Virus record (IMG/VR): IMGVR_UViG_3300017917_001486 | Coordinates: 1 to 32,383 of that record | Strand: one strand, 5' to 3' | DNA from: a virus | DNA: 32,383 bases | Part shown: positions 13,127 through 23,900 of the stretch, piece by piece | How the letters are laid out: every line of letters begins with the position of its first letter | How positions within the stretch are numbered: position 1 is the first letter of the stretch | Made by a program: the position numbers and the translations under genes | Notes under the pieces: model-generated | What the model saw: only the letters and a program-made list of their open reading frames with translations | Told to the model about the DNA's origin: nothing | Database searches by the model: none

Positions 13127-14149
13127 ATGAACACAAGCTCAATTAATTACAAACAGATATTAGCTAGTCTAAGTTCAATAGCTTATCACCACCCACAGAT
13201 AGAATCTTTTGGGTTTGGTGACTTAGCACAATGTACAAACGACTTAGTTACAAAACAAGAACCGAAATATACAAGAATGTATATTGTCCCTGGTGAAGTT
13301 AAGTTGAATGAAAACCATCTTCATTATCGTTTCTCCATTATTATTATGGATAGAGTTGATGATGACCAATCTAACCAAAGTGAGGTTATGTCAGACACCT
13401 TGGAAACTGTTATGGATGTATGGACTATTCTTTTACAGTCATATACAGCAGCACAAGGTAACTTTAGTTGGGATTTAGTAGTAGATGAGAATCCTGACAT
13501 ATTTCCATTCCTTGAAAGATTTGAAACAATCTTAGGTGGATGGACATTAAACGTATTATTTCAAGTAGCATTTGATTATAATAGTTGTACTCCACCAGTA
13601 ATTAATAATTTCCAATTCCCTGAGGACCAACAATTTAATAGTTACAAATATGTGTTAAGTCAATTTGAAGAATTTGCTGACTTACACGAACAAATCAATT
13701 CATATGGATTTGGAGATGTAGAACAATTAACTAATGACATAATAACAAAACAAGAACCACGATACCCACGTATGTATGTTTTACCTGATAGTACACACAT
13801 TCAAGTAGGACATATTCATTTAGGATGGAAAGTATTTTTTGTGGATAAGTTGAATAATGATATATCCAATCAACAAGATGTTTTATCTGACCAATTGGAA
13901 ATTGTTAAAGACTTTTTTGCTAAACTATACTTATCAGATTTTGAAGCAGGATGGGAAGCAACAGTTCAACCATATTACGAGAAAACAGAAACCATATTAT
14001 CTGGATGGATAATTGATTTTCATTTTATACAGAAATTCAATTATGACAGATGTGTATTACCTGAATTACCATTTATAATAACTAATTATACTTGGGAACA
14101 ATTGGATAAACTATGGAAAGATGTGAATGAAAAATGGTCAAAAATATAA
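13127..14149 (+). CDS. Neck/tail protein with internal tandem duplication
   Basis: The 340-residue product consists of two related halves. FGFGDLAQCTNDLVTKQEPK (residues 28-47) matches YGFGDVEQLTNDIITKQEPR (193-212). MDRVDDDQSNQSEVMSDTLE (74-93) matches VDKLNNDISNQQDVLSDQLE (239-258), both offset by 165 residues, and FETILGGW (132-139) matches TETILSGW (287-294). The single-copy family is a small phage protein near the terminase-tail boundary, plausibly a tail terminator or completion protein. The duplication would give a two-domain chain able to fill a ring with half as many subunits. The first half carries a short insertion (about 10 residues) not in the second. Confidence 0.6.
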   Translation: MNTSSINYKQILASLSSIAYHHPQIESFGFGDLAQCTNDLVTKQEPKYTRMYIVPGEVKLNENHLHYRFSIIIMDRVDDDQSNQSEVMSDTLETVMDVWTILLQSYTAAQGNFSWDLVVDENPDIFPFLERFETILGGWTLNVLFQVAFDYNSCTPPVINNFQFPEDQQFNSYKYVLSQFEEFADLHEQINSYGFGDVEQLTNDIITKQEPRYPRMYVLPDSTHIQVGHIHLGWKVFFVDKLNNDISNQQDVLSDQLEIVKDFFAKLYLSDFEAGWEATVQPYYEKTETILSGWIIDFHFIQKFNYDRCVLPELPFIITNYTWEQLDKLWKDVNEKWSKI

Positions 14150-14169
14150 AACAAAATATATAAATATAT

Positions 14170-17100
14170 ATGGGACAATTAACGAATTTATATGTATCTC
14201 AATCATATCAGGGATTAATAAAATTAACAGACTCTACAACAGGAGTTACAGGAACTTTACAATATCTACAAGATGGTTTAGGTAATAGACTACCTATTCA
14301 AATGTCAACATCATCTGTAAGTATAACAGGTTCCTTATTTGGTACTGCTTCATTTGCAAGTAATACGGTATCATCATCTTATTCAGACTTTGCACTATCA
14401 TCATCATATGCATCTAACGCAACATCAGCATCTTATGCATTGAACGCAACATCTGCGTCATTTGCAACCAATGCTGCAACTGCATCAATTGCAAACGATT
14501 TAATTGTAAGAGGTAAGAACAATAACCCAAGTACATTAACAAGAGGTACAATTGTAAGAATATCAGGTGCGGATGGTAACAATCCATTATTTGATACTGC
14601 TAGTTGGATTAATGATGCAAACTCAGCTAATACATTAGGTATGTTGAGTGAGGATGTAACAGCAAATGGTTTTGCTAATGTAGTTGTTCAAGGTAAGGTA
14701 GAAGGTATTAACACCAACGGTATGACGCCAGGCGCAATGTTATACTTGTCTTCATCAGGACAATATACAACAGTAATACCACCAGCACCATATCACGAGG
14801 TTAGATTAGGACAAGTTTTAAGAGTTAATACTAACCAAGGTTCCGCATATGTGTCCATAGATAATGGTTATGAATTAACAGAACTTCACGATGTGGATAT
14901 TACAAATCCTGTTGTTGGTGACCTATTGGTTTATACTTCAGGTTCTTATGGAATATGGGAGAATAAAACAGCATCACAAATAGGACTTGCAACAACATCA
15001 TCATTAACATCATTATCAAGTTCAATTGCATCAACTGATTTAGGTCAGAATAATAGATTAACTTCAATAGAACAAAAGACAGGTAGTTATGCAACTACAG
15101 GTTCAAATATATTTAATGGTAGTCAAAATATATTAGGTTCACTACAAGTTAGAGATAATGTTTCAATTACTGGTAGTTTATTAGTTGATAGAATTACAAA
15201 TGAAAGTTCAACAATTTTACAAATTGAACCAAATACACAATTAATATTAGGTAATACAGTAACAACATCATCTTTATATGGTCAATTAGAATTAAACAAT
15301 TCTAAAGTAGTTGTCAATACAGGTGATATAACAGGTACAACAAATCAAATAAATTTAAATACCGCTGGTGTTTCAATTACAGGTTCAGTTGATATTCAAG
15401 GTAATATAACCGCACAAAGTGCGTCATTTACTTATTTAGAAACAATATATCAAACATCGTCAGTTTTATTCTCATCAGGTTCAAACATATTGGGTGATGA
15501 AGCATCAGATGTTCAAACATTATATGGTACAGTTCGTTTACCAAACGGACCATTAGATATAACAGGTTCTTTAAGAACATCAGGTCAAATCAGAACCGAT
15601 AATAGTTTAATTGCTATAGGTGGTGTACAAACAAATAACATTTCAAATCCTGGTACTGCTGGTGATATTACTATTAATAGTAATACTTCAAAAATTATAT
15701 TAGAAGGTAATACAGAAGTTACAGGAACATTAAAAGTAACCAATGGTATTACTGGTTCATTGGAAGGTACTGCATCATATGCAACAAATGCGTTAAGTGC
15801 ATCACAAGCACAAAATTCAGTATCTGCGTCTCAATCAACTAATGCTAATACAGCATCATATGTATTGAACGCGGTATCATCATCTTACGCAACAAACGCA
15901 TTATCTGCGTCATATGCACCTGATACAACTAACACAGGAAGTTTAGTTCAAACAGTTGGTTTATTATCACCAACAGATGACACTGTACAAGTTATTAAGG
16001 GTGACGGTACAATTAATACATTTACAATAAATAATGTTCAATCAGCATCATTTGCAACAAACGCATTATCTGCATCTTATGCACCAACAGTATTACCAGC
16101 AGGAACTGTATCAGGTTCTGCACAGATTGTTGAATTAGGATTTGCAACAACATCTTCTGTTAATCAGAAATTAGACACAGGTTCTTTCAACACTTATTCA
16201 GGTGATACATTAAATCTTATCAATACAAAATTAGATACAGGTTCATTCAATTCATATACATCAAGTAATGACGGTAAGGTTAATGATTTAATATCAAAGA
16301 CTGGTTCTTATGTAACAGAAGCTGAGAGTGGTTCATTTATGACCACAGGTAGTGTTGCAGGAAACGTTCTAACATTTACTAAGGGTGATGGTACAACATT
16401 TAATTTAACTGTTAATACAGGTTCTGGTGGTGGAACAATAGACACAGGTTCTTTTGCTATCACAGGTTCAAATAGATTTAACGGTAACCAAATTATTACA
16501 GGTTCAGTTAATGTAAGTGGTTCAGTTAATATATCAGGTTCAGCTTATTTTAAAAAGGTAAGTAATACAGGTATTGATTATATATCTGAAGGTTTTGATA
16601 CAGCAGGTAATATATACTTTGGTTCAAATGGTTTATTTAATACAAACAGTGGTTCATTTATTATCACTGGTTCAAATAACTTAGTTACCTCACAATTCCC
16701 ACTTACAGTTGGTTATAATAACGTAATTAACGGTCACGGAAACATAATGTTAGGTTCAACAGGTGTATTATTATCAACATCATCAATTCCTGTAGTTACA
16801 TCAGCAAATATTGGTGGTGGTTCAATGACAATAAACTTTGGAACATCATCATTAGCAGCACCTGTAGTTGGAAACAATCAGATATTAGGTGGAGCAACAT
16901 TCACATCACCATCAGGTTCAATAAACGCAATTAATAATGCATTTATTGGTTCTGTAGTATATAGAGCAACAGGTAGTACTCATAACACATTGAGTACAAT
17001 GACGAATAATATATTTAACTCAACACCAGCATTTAACGCTGTAAGTTCATCAATTGCAATGACTTACAATACATTTGGTGGTGGTACAACAACAATTAAT

Positions 17101-17889
17101 AACAACTATACATCAAGTAATACAAGTGGTAACCAATTAGCTGTAAACAGAAACGCAATATTTGGTCAAAACCATACAATTAACATATCAGGTTCTAATG
17201 ATGGTTCTACTAACTTTAGAGCAGTAAATGACAACTTAATTGCAGGTATTGCAAATATTGTTAATGCAAGTGCTGTAGGTACAACCTCAGGTTCATTAAC
17301 ACAAGCAATGATATTGGGTGCTAACTTAACTGTATCAGCATCTAACAGAGCTGGTGGTAATGATGTAGGTTCTGTGTTCTTAGGTAGAAACAATGACACA
17401 GCACAAGGTTTATCTGAATCAACTACAACAGTATTAGCGGTAGGTACAGGTACATCAACAGCAGCTAAGAGAACATCTTTACACGTATCATCTTCAGGTT
17501 TATTCCAAGTAAGACACAATATGATTGTAAGTGGTTCAATGACTGTAACTGGTTCAGCTGTAATTACAGGTTCAGTTCAAGGTAACGTTTTACCATTGAC
17601 TGTAACTTCAAACACAGCATCTTTAAACTTGAATAATGGTAACTTCTTTGAATTAGCATTAACAGGTTCTCAAGATATTAGAATTGAACCATCAAACATT
17701 AAACCAGGTCAAACTGTAAATATAAAATTAAACACAACTGGTTCAGGTACAGTATCTTTCCCAACAACTGTTAAACAGGTTTCAGGGTCATCTTACACAC
17801 CAACAACTGCAGTTAGTACAGATATAATAACAATGGTTAGTTTTGACTCAACAAATCTATACTTAGCAAACGTTAAAAATTTAGTATAA
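14170..17889 (+). CDS. Long tail fibre protein with Ala/Ser/Tyr heptad-like repeats
   Basis: The 1239-residue product carries repeats of the form (A/S)SYA(T/S)NA at about residues 57-110 (ATSASYALNATSASFATNAA) and 524-640. Further on are many TGS(V/L)xITGS motifs, typical of triple-beta-helix fibres in environmental phages. Residues about 112-260 form a separate domain (RGTIVRISGADGNNPL, IPPAPYHEVRLGQVLRVNTN). The C-terminal 120 residues (from SLNLNNGNFFELALTGSQDI) look like a globular tip with beta strands. It probably forms a trimeric fibre that contacts the host surface. It is directly followed by a LamG-like gene, which could be the adhesive tip partner. Confidence 0.75.
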   Translation: MGQLTNLYVSQSYQGLIKLTDSTTGVTGTLQYLQDGLGNRLPIQMSTSSVSITGSLFGTASFASNTVSSSYSDFALSSSYASNATSASYALNATSASFATNAATASIANDLIVRGKNNNPSTLTRGTIVRISGADGNNPLFDTASWINDANSANTLGMLSEDVTANGFANVVVQGKVEGINTNGMTPGAMLYLSSSGQYTTVIPPAPYHEVRLGQVLRVNTNQGSAYVSIDNGYELTELHDVDITNPVVGDLLVYTSGSYGIWENKTASQIGLATTSSLTSLSSSIASTDLGQNNRLTSIEQKTGSYATTGSNIFNGSQNILGSLQVRDNVSITGSLLVDRITNESSTILQIEPNTQLILGNTVTTSSLYGQLELNNSKVVVNTGDITGTTNQINLNTAGVSITGSVDIQGNITAQSASFTYLETIYQTSSVLFSSGSNILGDEASDVQTLYGTVRLPNGPLDITGSLRTSGQIRTDNSLIAIGGVQTNNISNPGTAGDITINSNTSKIILEGNTEVTGTLKVTNGITGSLEGTASYATNALSASQAQNSVSASQSTNANTASYVLNAVSSSYATNALSASYAPDTTNTGSLVQTVGLLSPTDDTVQVIKGDGTINTFTINNVQSASFATNALSASYAPTVLPAGTVSGSAQIVELGFATTSSVNQKLDTGSFNTYSGDTLNLINTKLDTGSFNSYTSSNDGKVNDLISKTGSYVTEAESGSFMTTGSVAGNVLTFTKGDGTTFNLTVNTGSGGGTIDTGSFAITGSNRFNGNQIITGSVNVSGSVNISGSAYFKKVSNTGIDYISEGFDTAGNIYFGSNGLFNTNSGSFIITGSNNLVTSQFPLTVGYNNVINGHGNIMLGSTGVLLSTSSIPVVTSANIGGGSMTINFGTSSLAAPVVGNNQILGGATFTSPSGSINAINNAFIGSVVYRATGSTHNTLSTMTNNIFNSTPAFNAVSSSIAMTYNTFGGGTTTINNNYTSSNTSGNQLAVNRNAIFGQNHTINISGSNDGSTNFRAVNDNLIAGIANIVNASAVGTTSGSLTQAMILGANLTVSASNRAGGNDVGSVFLGRNNDTAQGLSESTTTVLAVGTGTSTAAKRTSLHVSSSGLFQVRHNMIVSGSMTVTGSAVITGSVQGNVLPLTVTSNTASLNLNNGNFFELALTGSQDIRIEPSNIKPGQTVNIKLNTTGSGTVSFPTTVKQVSGSSYTPTTAVSTDIITMVSFDSTNLYLANVKNLV

Positions 17890-17890
17890 T

Positions 17891-18613
17891 ATGAACTTTG
17901 CACCATTTGCATTTCAAAATTCACAAACTGTATCAATTATACCAACTAGTGGTTTAAGTTTATGGTTAGATGCAGGTAACGTTGCATCTTATCCTGGAAG
18001 TGGAAGTACTTGGTATGATTTATCTGGTAATAATAATAACGGTACACTTACAAATGGTGCAGTATATGATAGTTTAGGTGGAGGTTCAATTTACTTTGAC
18101 GGTACAAATGATTATGTTACTTTCTCATCTGTTACAGGGATGCCATTAGGTAATTCTAACTATACTATTATTACTTTCTTCACATCACCAACTATGATAA
18201 GAAGAAATGGTTTAATATTATGGGGAACAACTGGTTCATCAAAACAAGTTAATGCAATGAGAACATTAGATACAAGTGAAAATGGTAATACACAAGGTGG
18301 TCTTTTAAATTATTGGTGGGCTAATGATTTAGCTGTTAATACACAATTAACAAATAATGCTTGGTATGAGGCTGTTGCAACATACAATGGTTCTACTCGT
18401 ACAATATATAAAAACAATGTATCAGTTGGAAGCGGTTCAGCAAACACAGCTAACGTAACTAATCAATCAACATTAGCTGTCGGTAGAGTATATGGAGCTG
18501 CATTTGAATATATGTTAGGTAATATTGCTGCAGTTATAGTATATAATAGAACATTAAGTACCGATGAATTAACTCAAGTATTTAACGCATATAAAGGAAG
18601 ATATGGATTATAA
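17891..18613 (+). CDS. LamG/concanavalin-like jellyroll protein
   Basis: The 240-residue product shows the Laminin-G_3-like pattern from about residue 18: SGLSLWLDAGNVASYPGSGS, TWYDLSGNNNNGTLTNGAVY and GSIYFDGTNDYVTFSS. It ends with AVIVYNRTLSTDELTQVFNA, characteristic of this jellyroll fold. Such domains bind carbohydrate and occur in phage adhesion proteins. It begins one base after the fibre stop (TAATATG), so the two are almost certainly co-expressed, and it probably decorates the fibre or baseplate as a glycan-binding module. No signal peptide is needed or seen. Confidence 0.75.
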   Translation: MNFAPFAFQNSQTVSIIPTSGLSLWLDAGNVASYPGSGSTWYDLSGNNNNGTLTNGAVYDSLGGGSIYFDGTNDYVTFSSVTGMPLGNSNYTIITFFTSPTMIRRNGLILWGTTGSSKQVNAMRTLDTSENGNTQGGLLNYWWANDLAVNTQLTNNAWYEAVATYNGSTRTIYKNNVSVGSGSANTANVTNQSTLAVGRVYGAAFEYMLGNIAAVIVYNRTLSTDELTQVFNAYKGRYGL

Positions 18614-18863
18614 ATATATAATATTTGATTTATCTGAGATAGATAAAATCAATTTTGAAGAAGTAATAGAAACGTCTGTAGAGACATTAAGATTATCAGT
18701 AGATGGTACAAAGACATTCGTTAAATGGATTGGTGATGAACCTAGCTTCATTTCAGCGTTGCAAACCAAATCTATTATATATAATAATGAGGATATATTA
18801 AATATATTGGATGGTCCAATATGGCAGAAAATAGATATATCATCAGGAACAACAATTAACTAA
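18603..18863 (+). CDS. Small conserved-looking tail-module protein
   Basis: The 86-residue product contains the pattern SEIDKINFEEVIETSVETLR followed by LSVDGTKTFVKWIGDEPSFI. This looks like a short protein often found after fibre genes in environmental phages, where similar sequences read Y.I...SEID...F..V.E. I cannot name a function; a chaperone for fibre assembly is a possibility by position. Its start lies inside the end of the LamG-like gene (11-base overlap) and its stop overlaps the next start by one base (TAATG). Confidence 0.6.
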   Translation: MDYKYIIFDLSEIDKINFEEVIETSVETLRLSVDGTKTFVKWIGDEPSFISALQTKSIIYNNEDILNILDGPIWQKIDISSGTTIN

Positions 18864-19351
18864 TGGAATTAGAAAAAGTAGCACCTATTATTGAATCTAT
18901 AATGAAGAAAACGTTGGAACAAAAACGTTACCCATTTGGATTTGCTAAATTTAAAGGAGTAGGTAATAAAGTTGCTTCAGGAAAGTTAAGAGATAGTATT
19001 AAGGTTGTTACCAAAAAAGTAAATGAAGATGAAACTGTTATTCAAGTAATTTCTGAGGAATATGCACAATGGGTACAATCAGGAAGACTACCAGGTAAGA
19101 AGGGTGTACCAATAGATGCTATAGAAAGATGGATTAAAGAGAGAGGTTTACAAGGTAGAGACAAAAAAGGAAAATTTATAAAAAGAAGAAGTTTCGCATT
19201 TGCGATACAATCAAACATAAAAAAATTCGGAATAAGACCATCAAACTTTTTGGATGTGGCACTTGAAATGATTGCTGAAGACCCAAAGATTATGGATTTA
19301 ATTGGAGATGCAGCTTATGACGATTTAATTAATTTAATAGAAGGAATTTAA
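18863..19351 (+). CDS. Tail-completion protein, HK97 gp10-like
   Basis: The 162-residue product has the pattern of the HK97 gp10 / minor tail family: SGKLRDSIKVVTKK near residue 40, EEYAQWVQSGRLPG about 68-81, then AIERWIKERGL and a C-terminal SFAFAIQSNIKKFGIRPSNF (about 112-132). These proteins sit at the head-tail joint and help join tail to head. The gene lies in the tail module between fibre-related genes and the large tail-tip proteins. Its length is typical. The start follows a TAATG junction. Confidence 0.7.
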   Translation: MELEKVAPIIESIMKKTLEQKRYPFGFAKFKGVGNKVASGKLRDSIKVVTKKVNEDETVIQVISEEYAQWVQSGRLPGKKGVPIDAIERWIKERGLQGRDKKGKFIKRRSFAFAIQSNIKKFGIRPSNFLDVALEMIAEDPKIMDLIGDAAYDDLINLIEGI

Positions 19352-19352
19352 T

Positions 19353-20948
19353 ATGGCAACACCAAAATTTGGATACCAAAGACTATACGCAAATAACCTA
19401 AATAGTAATTCTCAGATAAGAAGAAGTACCGATATGGTTTATCAAAGAGGAGGTACATACGAGATTGTTTTAACAGGAGATACATATCAATCATCTATAG
19501 AAATGGATGTTGATTTATATGCAAATGGAAATAAGGTAGGTAGAATGTCATTAGTACCTTATTCAACAACACAATCAGGTTCAACTTATACCTATAAATT
19601 TAATTTAAGACCATATAGTTATTTATCAAATTATGTTCAATCACAACATTACGAAAAATATATATTAAATGATTTTTATAATACAACATTAAACATTAAT
19701 TACAATAATCCTTATCCAAATATAGTTCAAGCTAATTATAAAGTTGGATGGAGATATGTTAATGCATCAGGTGCAACTGTAACAGAATATACAACAGAAC
19801 CTGATAAAAGTTATAATCATTATACTGATATACCATTCTGTGTTGCTGACACATCTTTTTTACCATCAGGTTATACAAATACTGGTGATAAGTTTGATTA
19901 TGTCGGTGGTGCATTTCAAATGGGTGTTGACAAATTCTATCTTCCAAATTTTGATCAGGAAATTGGAACAACGATTGGAACAGGTTTAACAATATCTCCC
20001 GCAGAATTACCGAGAAGATATTCACCAATGTCTCAATATTTGATGGACTATCCGTCAATCCCTGAACCATCAGAAACATCTAGATTTTTGACCGATGCAC
20101 CACGCATACAATATATACAATCTGACGAAAATTACGTATTATATTATTTAAACGGACAAACAGGAGATAGACAAGTGATAGAAGCAGATTATGCAGTAAT
20201 TGAATTTTTTGATGCATTAAATAACAAAGTAGATTATATAACACAACAATTAAATTTTGTTAATACGGAATATGCATCACCAACAGGTTATACAGATACA
20301 TTACAACCATTTGCAATACCTTGTGGACCAGTTGATATAGATAATTTATATAAAGCAATTGGATGGGATTTTGTGGCTTATTATACAGTACAATTATTTT
20401 ATTCTTATCCAACAAATAGTGAATTAAGAAGTTCTGTTGGACCTATTGGACCAATATCTGAACAATTCTATTTTTATCTATATGATAATTGTCAACCTGA
20501 GAACACACGTCTTGCATTCTTAAATGCACGTGGAGGATATGATTATTTCACATTCACATCTTACAGACAAGACACTAAAAAGATTAAAGCTCAGACTTTT
20601 GATAGTAGGTATTACTCCACTAGTTTGGCATCACCAGATAGAGATTATGGACGTTCTGTGAAGACATTTGCAACAGATATAGATCAAGAAATAGTATTAG
20701 AATCTGATTATTTATCAGTTTCAGTTGGTAATTGGTTAGAACAATTGTTTTATTCACCTCAAGTATATGAAATGAAACCTGATTATGTTTCACCAATTGA
20801 TACTCAAAATATATATTTCAAGGATATGAGACCACTTCAAGTATTATCAACTGAAGTACAAACAATTACTAAGAAACACCAAAAATTAAATAAGTATAGA
20901 ATAACATTAAAAACAGCGGATACATTCTTTGTAAATCGTGGATTCTAA
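19353..20948 (+). CDS. Tail/baseplate structural protein of Bacteroidota phages
   Basis: The 531-residue product is beta-rich and aromatic. The late segment LAFLNARGGYDYFTFTSYRQ, followed by SDYLSVSVGNWLEQLFYSPQ, resembles a structural family that accompanies the large tail-tip protein in Bacteroidota phages. The N-terminal part (FGYQRLYANNLNSNSQIRRS) has no recognised motif. The exact role, such as distal tail protein or baseplate wedge, is not known. It lies one base after the gp10-like gene and four bases before the 1546-residue protein, so the three probably assemble together. Confidence 0.6.
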   Translation: MATPKFGYQRLYANNLNSNSQIRRSTDMVYQRGGTYEIVLTGDTYQSSIEMDVDLYANGNKVGRMSLVPYSTTQSGSTYTYKFNLRPYSYLSNYVQSQHYEKYILNDFYNTTLNINYNNPYPNIVQANYKVGWRYVNASGATVTEYTTEPDKSYNHYTDIPFCVADTSFLPSGYTNTGDKFDYVGGAFQMGVDKFYLPNFDQEIGTTIGTGLTISPAELPRRYSPMSQYLMDYPSIPEPSETSRFLTDAPRIQYIQSDENYVLYYLNGQTGDRQVIEADYAVIEFFDALNNKVDYITQQLNFVNTEYASPTGYTDTLQPFAIPCGPVDIDNLYKAIGWDFVAYYTVQLFYSYPTNSELRSSVGPIGPISEQFYFYLYDNCQPENTRLAFLNARGGYDYFTFTSYRQDTKKIKAQTFDSRYYSTSLASPDRDYGRSVKTFATDIDQEIVLESDYLSVSVGNWLEQLFYSPQVYEMKPDYVSPIDTQNIYFKDMRPLQVLSTEVQTITKKHQKLNKYRITLKTADTFFVNRGF

Positions 20949-20951
20949 TAT

Positions 20952-23900
20952 ATGGCAACACAACAACAAACAGTTTTAAGGGTTCAATTTGATAATGTTA
21001 ATACCAATACTGGTATTACCCAATATGAATTTTTAGATTTGTATGGAGATATTCCAATTAAGATTAATAAATCATTTGCAGAACTTCAAGATATATCCAA
21101 ACGTAATTCTGATTATTCTATTGGATTGCAATTACCTGGTTCAAAAAAGAACAACAAATTCTTTGAGAACTTCTTTGAAGTAGATACACAATCACTTTAT
21201 TTCAATGCAACAAAAAGGGTTCCTTGTCAAGTATTATTAAACGATGAAGCTTATTTTACTGGTTATATGAGGTTAAATAAAACCTCTGTTATGGAATCAA
21301 AGGTTGAATATGATGTTACATTATATTCATCTATCGGTGATTTGTTTGGTAAAATTGGTAATAACTTATTAAATGAATTAGATTTTAACGATAATGAATA
21401 TCGTTTTAATCATACATTTGACCAATATGCTGTAACCGATAATTTTGATAAAAGTATATTTGCTGCGGATACAAAATATCCAATTCCTTATTTTTATCCA
21501 ATTGTTCACAATGGTTATGAATATTCGGGAGATACAGTTAATTTAAGTGGTGGTACAGCAACAGACCAAACAAGACTTTATACAACAAGTGGACCTTTGA
21601 GTGGTTATACTTCTCAAGCAGCTGCTTGGGCTGCTGGTGTAAAACAATACAGACTTAATTCACCAGGTCAAGGTATATTAGATAATCAATTAAAACCTGC
21701 TTTAAACATATATAGTTTAATCCAATTAATTTTTAAAACATATGGATATTCAATTAGTTCAGACTTTTTTAATACTCCTTGGTTTAAGAGTTTATATATG
21801 TATGGTTATTTTAGTTCAGATAGAACTAAATTTGGTTATAATATGCCAACCATTAGTGTATTACCATTAGAAGGTGTACAAGTGGTTTTAGTAGAAACAT
21901 TTGTTGATTCAAGTGAATATCCTTGTGGTACCCAATATATTAAAACAGATAGAACATACACAATATATGTAGTTAAATCTGATTCAGGGATACCTTGTTA
22001 TTGTTCAGAAGATATTAATGTTGTATTAGATTTTAGACAATATCCTTGTTTTGGGGGTACAGTTGATTATTCAGTTACTGTAAATATACCAGCCAATTCA
22101 ACAGGAACAACATATAGTTGGGTTTCTAACCAATTTGTTGATTGTGGTGCTGGTTGTCCATATAGTTTAGAATATACTCAAAATTTTGGTTTAAATACAT
22201 CTGCATCAAACGTTTCAGAATCTCCCGTTGGACTAGCATATTTACCAGTTCCAGTTGGAACATTTGTTACATATGTTGATGGAGATACCATAGATTTTAG
22301 TTTAGTAATATCTAACACAATAAAACAAATTGATTTACTTAGTTCAATTGCTAAGAAGTTTAATTTAGTATTTGTTCCTGACCCAAATAATAAAAATCAA
22401 ATTATAATAGAACCATATAACTTTTATATTGGTACAGGTGATATTCACGATTGGTCAGATAAAATTTCTTGGGATAGAGGATTTACCGTTGAACCAGCAT
22501 TAAACTATATTGAATCTCAATTAACATTGACAGACTTAGAAGATGGTGATTATGGTAATAAAGAATTTAAAGATAGAAATAATAGAATATACGGACAAAA
22601 TAATGTATATAATCCAACTGATTTTAAATCACAAGAAAAGAAGATTGATACAATATTTTCACCAGAATTAATTAGAACTTGGGATGAAAATATTGCACTA
22701 CCATTAGGTATCAATTATGCTGGTTCAACTCAAACAGTAACTAGTGGTGGTTCAGAAAGTCTTGCTTATATATACAAAGGTCTTAAAACAAAACCAAAAT
22801 TAATGTTTTGGTTAGGTGGATTCAATCCATTTTTAAACATTGTCAGTGAATCATTTCCATTTACGCCAGCTACACCTTTTATATCATATAATGTGTGGGT
22901 ATCAGATTCTGATGCAAATGTAAGTGGTAGATTTGAATATATTCCAATTATAAGTCATACTACACCAATAGGTAATTCTGATTCAAATAAGGATTTTACA
23001 AGAGGATTTGAGAGTGATAGTTTATGTAACTTATTTAATTCAGAAGAACCAGTTTCAATTGGTACAACAACTTCTTATAATGCATATACAGAAAATGATA
23101 TATATTCTGTATTTTATCAAAATAGAATAGATAATTTATATGACCCAAATACAAGATTTTTGAGTGGTTATTTTAATTTAAAATATAATGATATTAAAAA
23201 TCTTAAAGCAAACGATTTAATTAAAATTAATGAACAATATTTTACTTGGAATAAGATTGATGGATTTAATTTAACAAATCCTGAATTAACTAAAGTAGAA
23301 TTAATTCAAGCCAATAATAATCCATCAGAATATCCAACAAGATATTTTGCTTATTACTATTGTGATAATCCATCGGTATGTTATAAATTTAAAACAGATT
23401 TTACTAATTCAAATTTAAGAGATACTAACTATTATTGGAGTGTATTATATGATTATTATATTGGAATTTTAGGTGGTTCTGCGTCAGGTTTTACAAGTTC
23501 ATTTCAAGATATACAAAGTTTAACTTCTAAGTATATTCCATACTATATGTATGAAATTACAAAAGATGATTATGATACATCATCTTGTACAAATTGGGAT
23601 TGTGATACTTTACACAATTATATTTATAATGAATCATCATATCCATTTACATATCATATGCCAGGATTTTGGTTTAATTCAGGTACAACAAGACAAGGAT
23701 TAAACGTATATATAGGATGTACAGATTTTAATGATGATGCAATTGCTTGGGGAATATTAACAGGTAGTTCAACATATCACGGTAGTGGATTATGTTTAAC
23801 ACCTACACCGACACCAACAGCAAGTATTACACCTACACCAACAATAACACCGAGTATTACACCGAGTCCTACACCAGGTTTACAATGTTATAATTTTAAT

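Noticed and set aside
14340-16090. CRISPR-like or satellite repeats in the fibre gene
   Set aside because: The repeats are in frame, vary at codon level and encode regular Ala/Ser/Tyr protein repeats; there are no spacers.
17166-17519. 117-residue open frame on the minus strand
   Set aside because: It is a shadow of the repetitive fibre gene; the Ala/Pro/Val-rich product follows from the opposite-strand codons.
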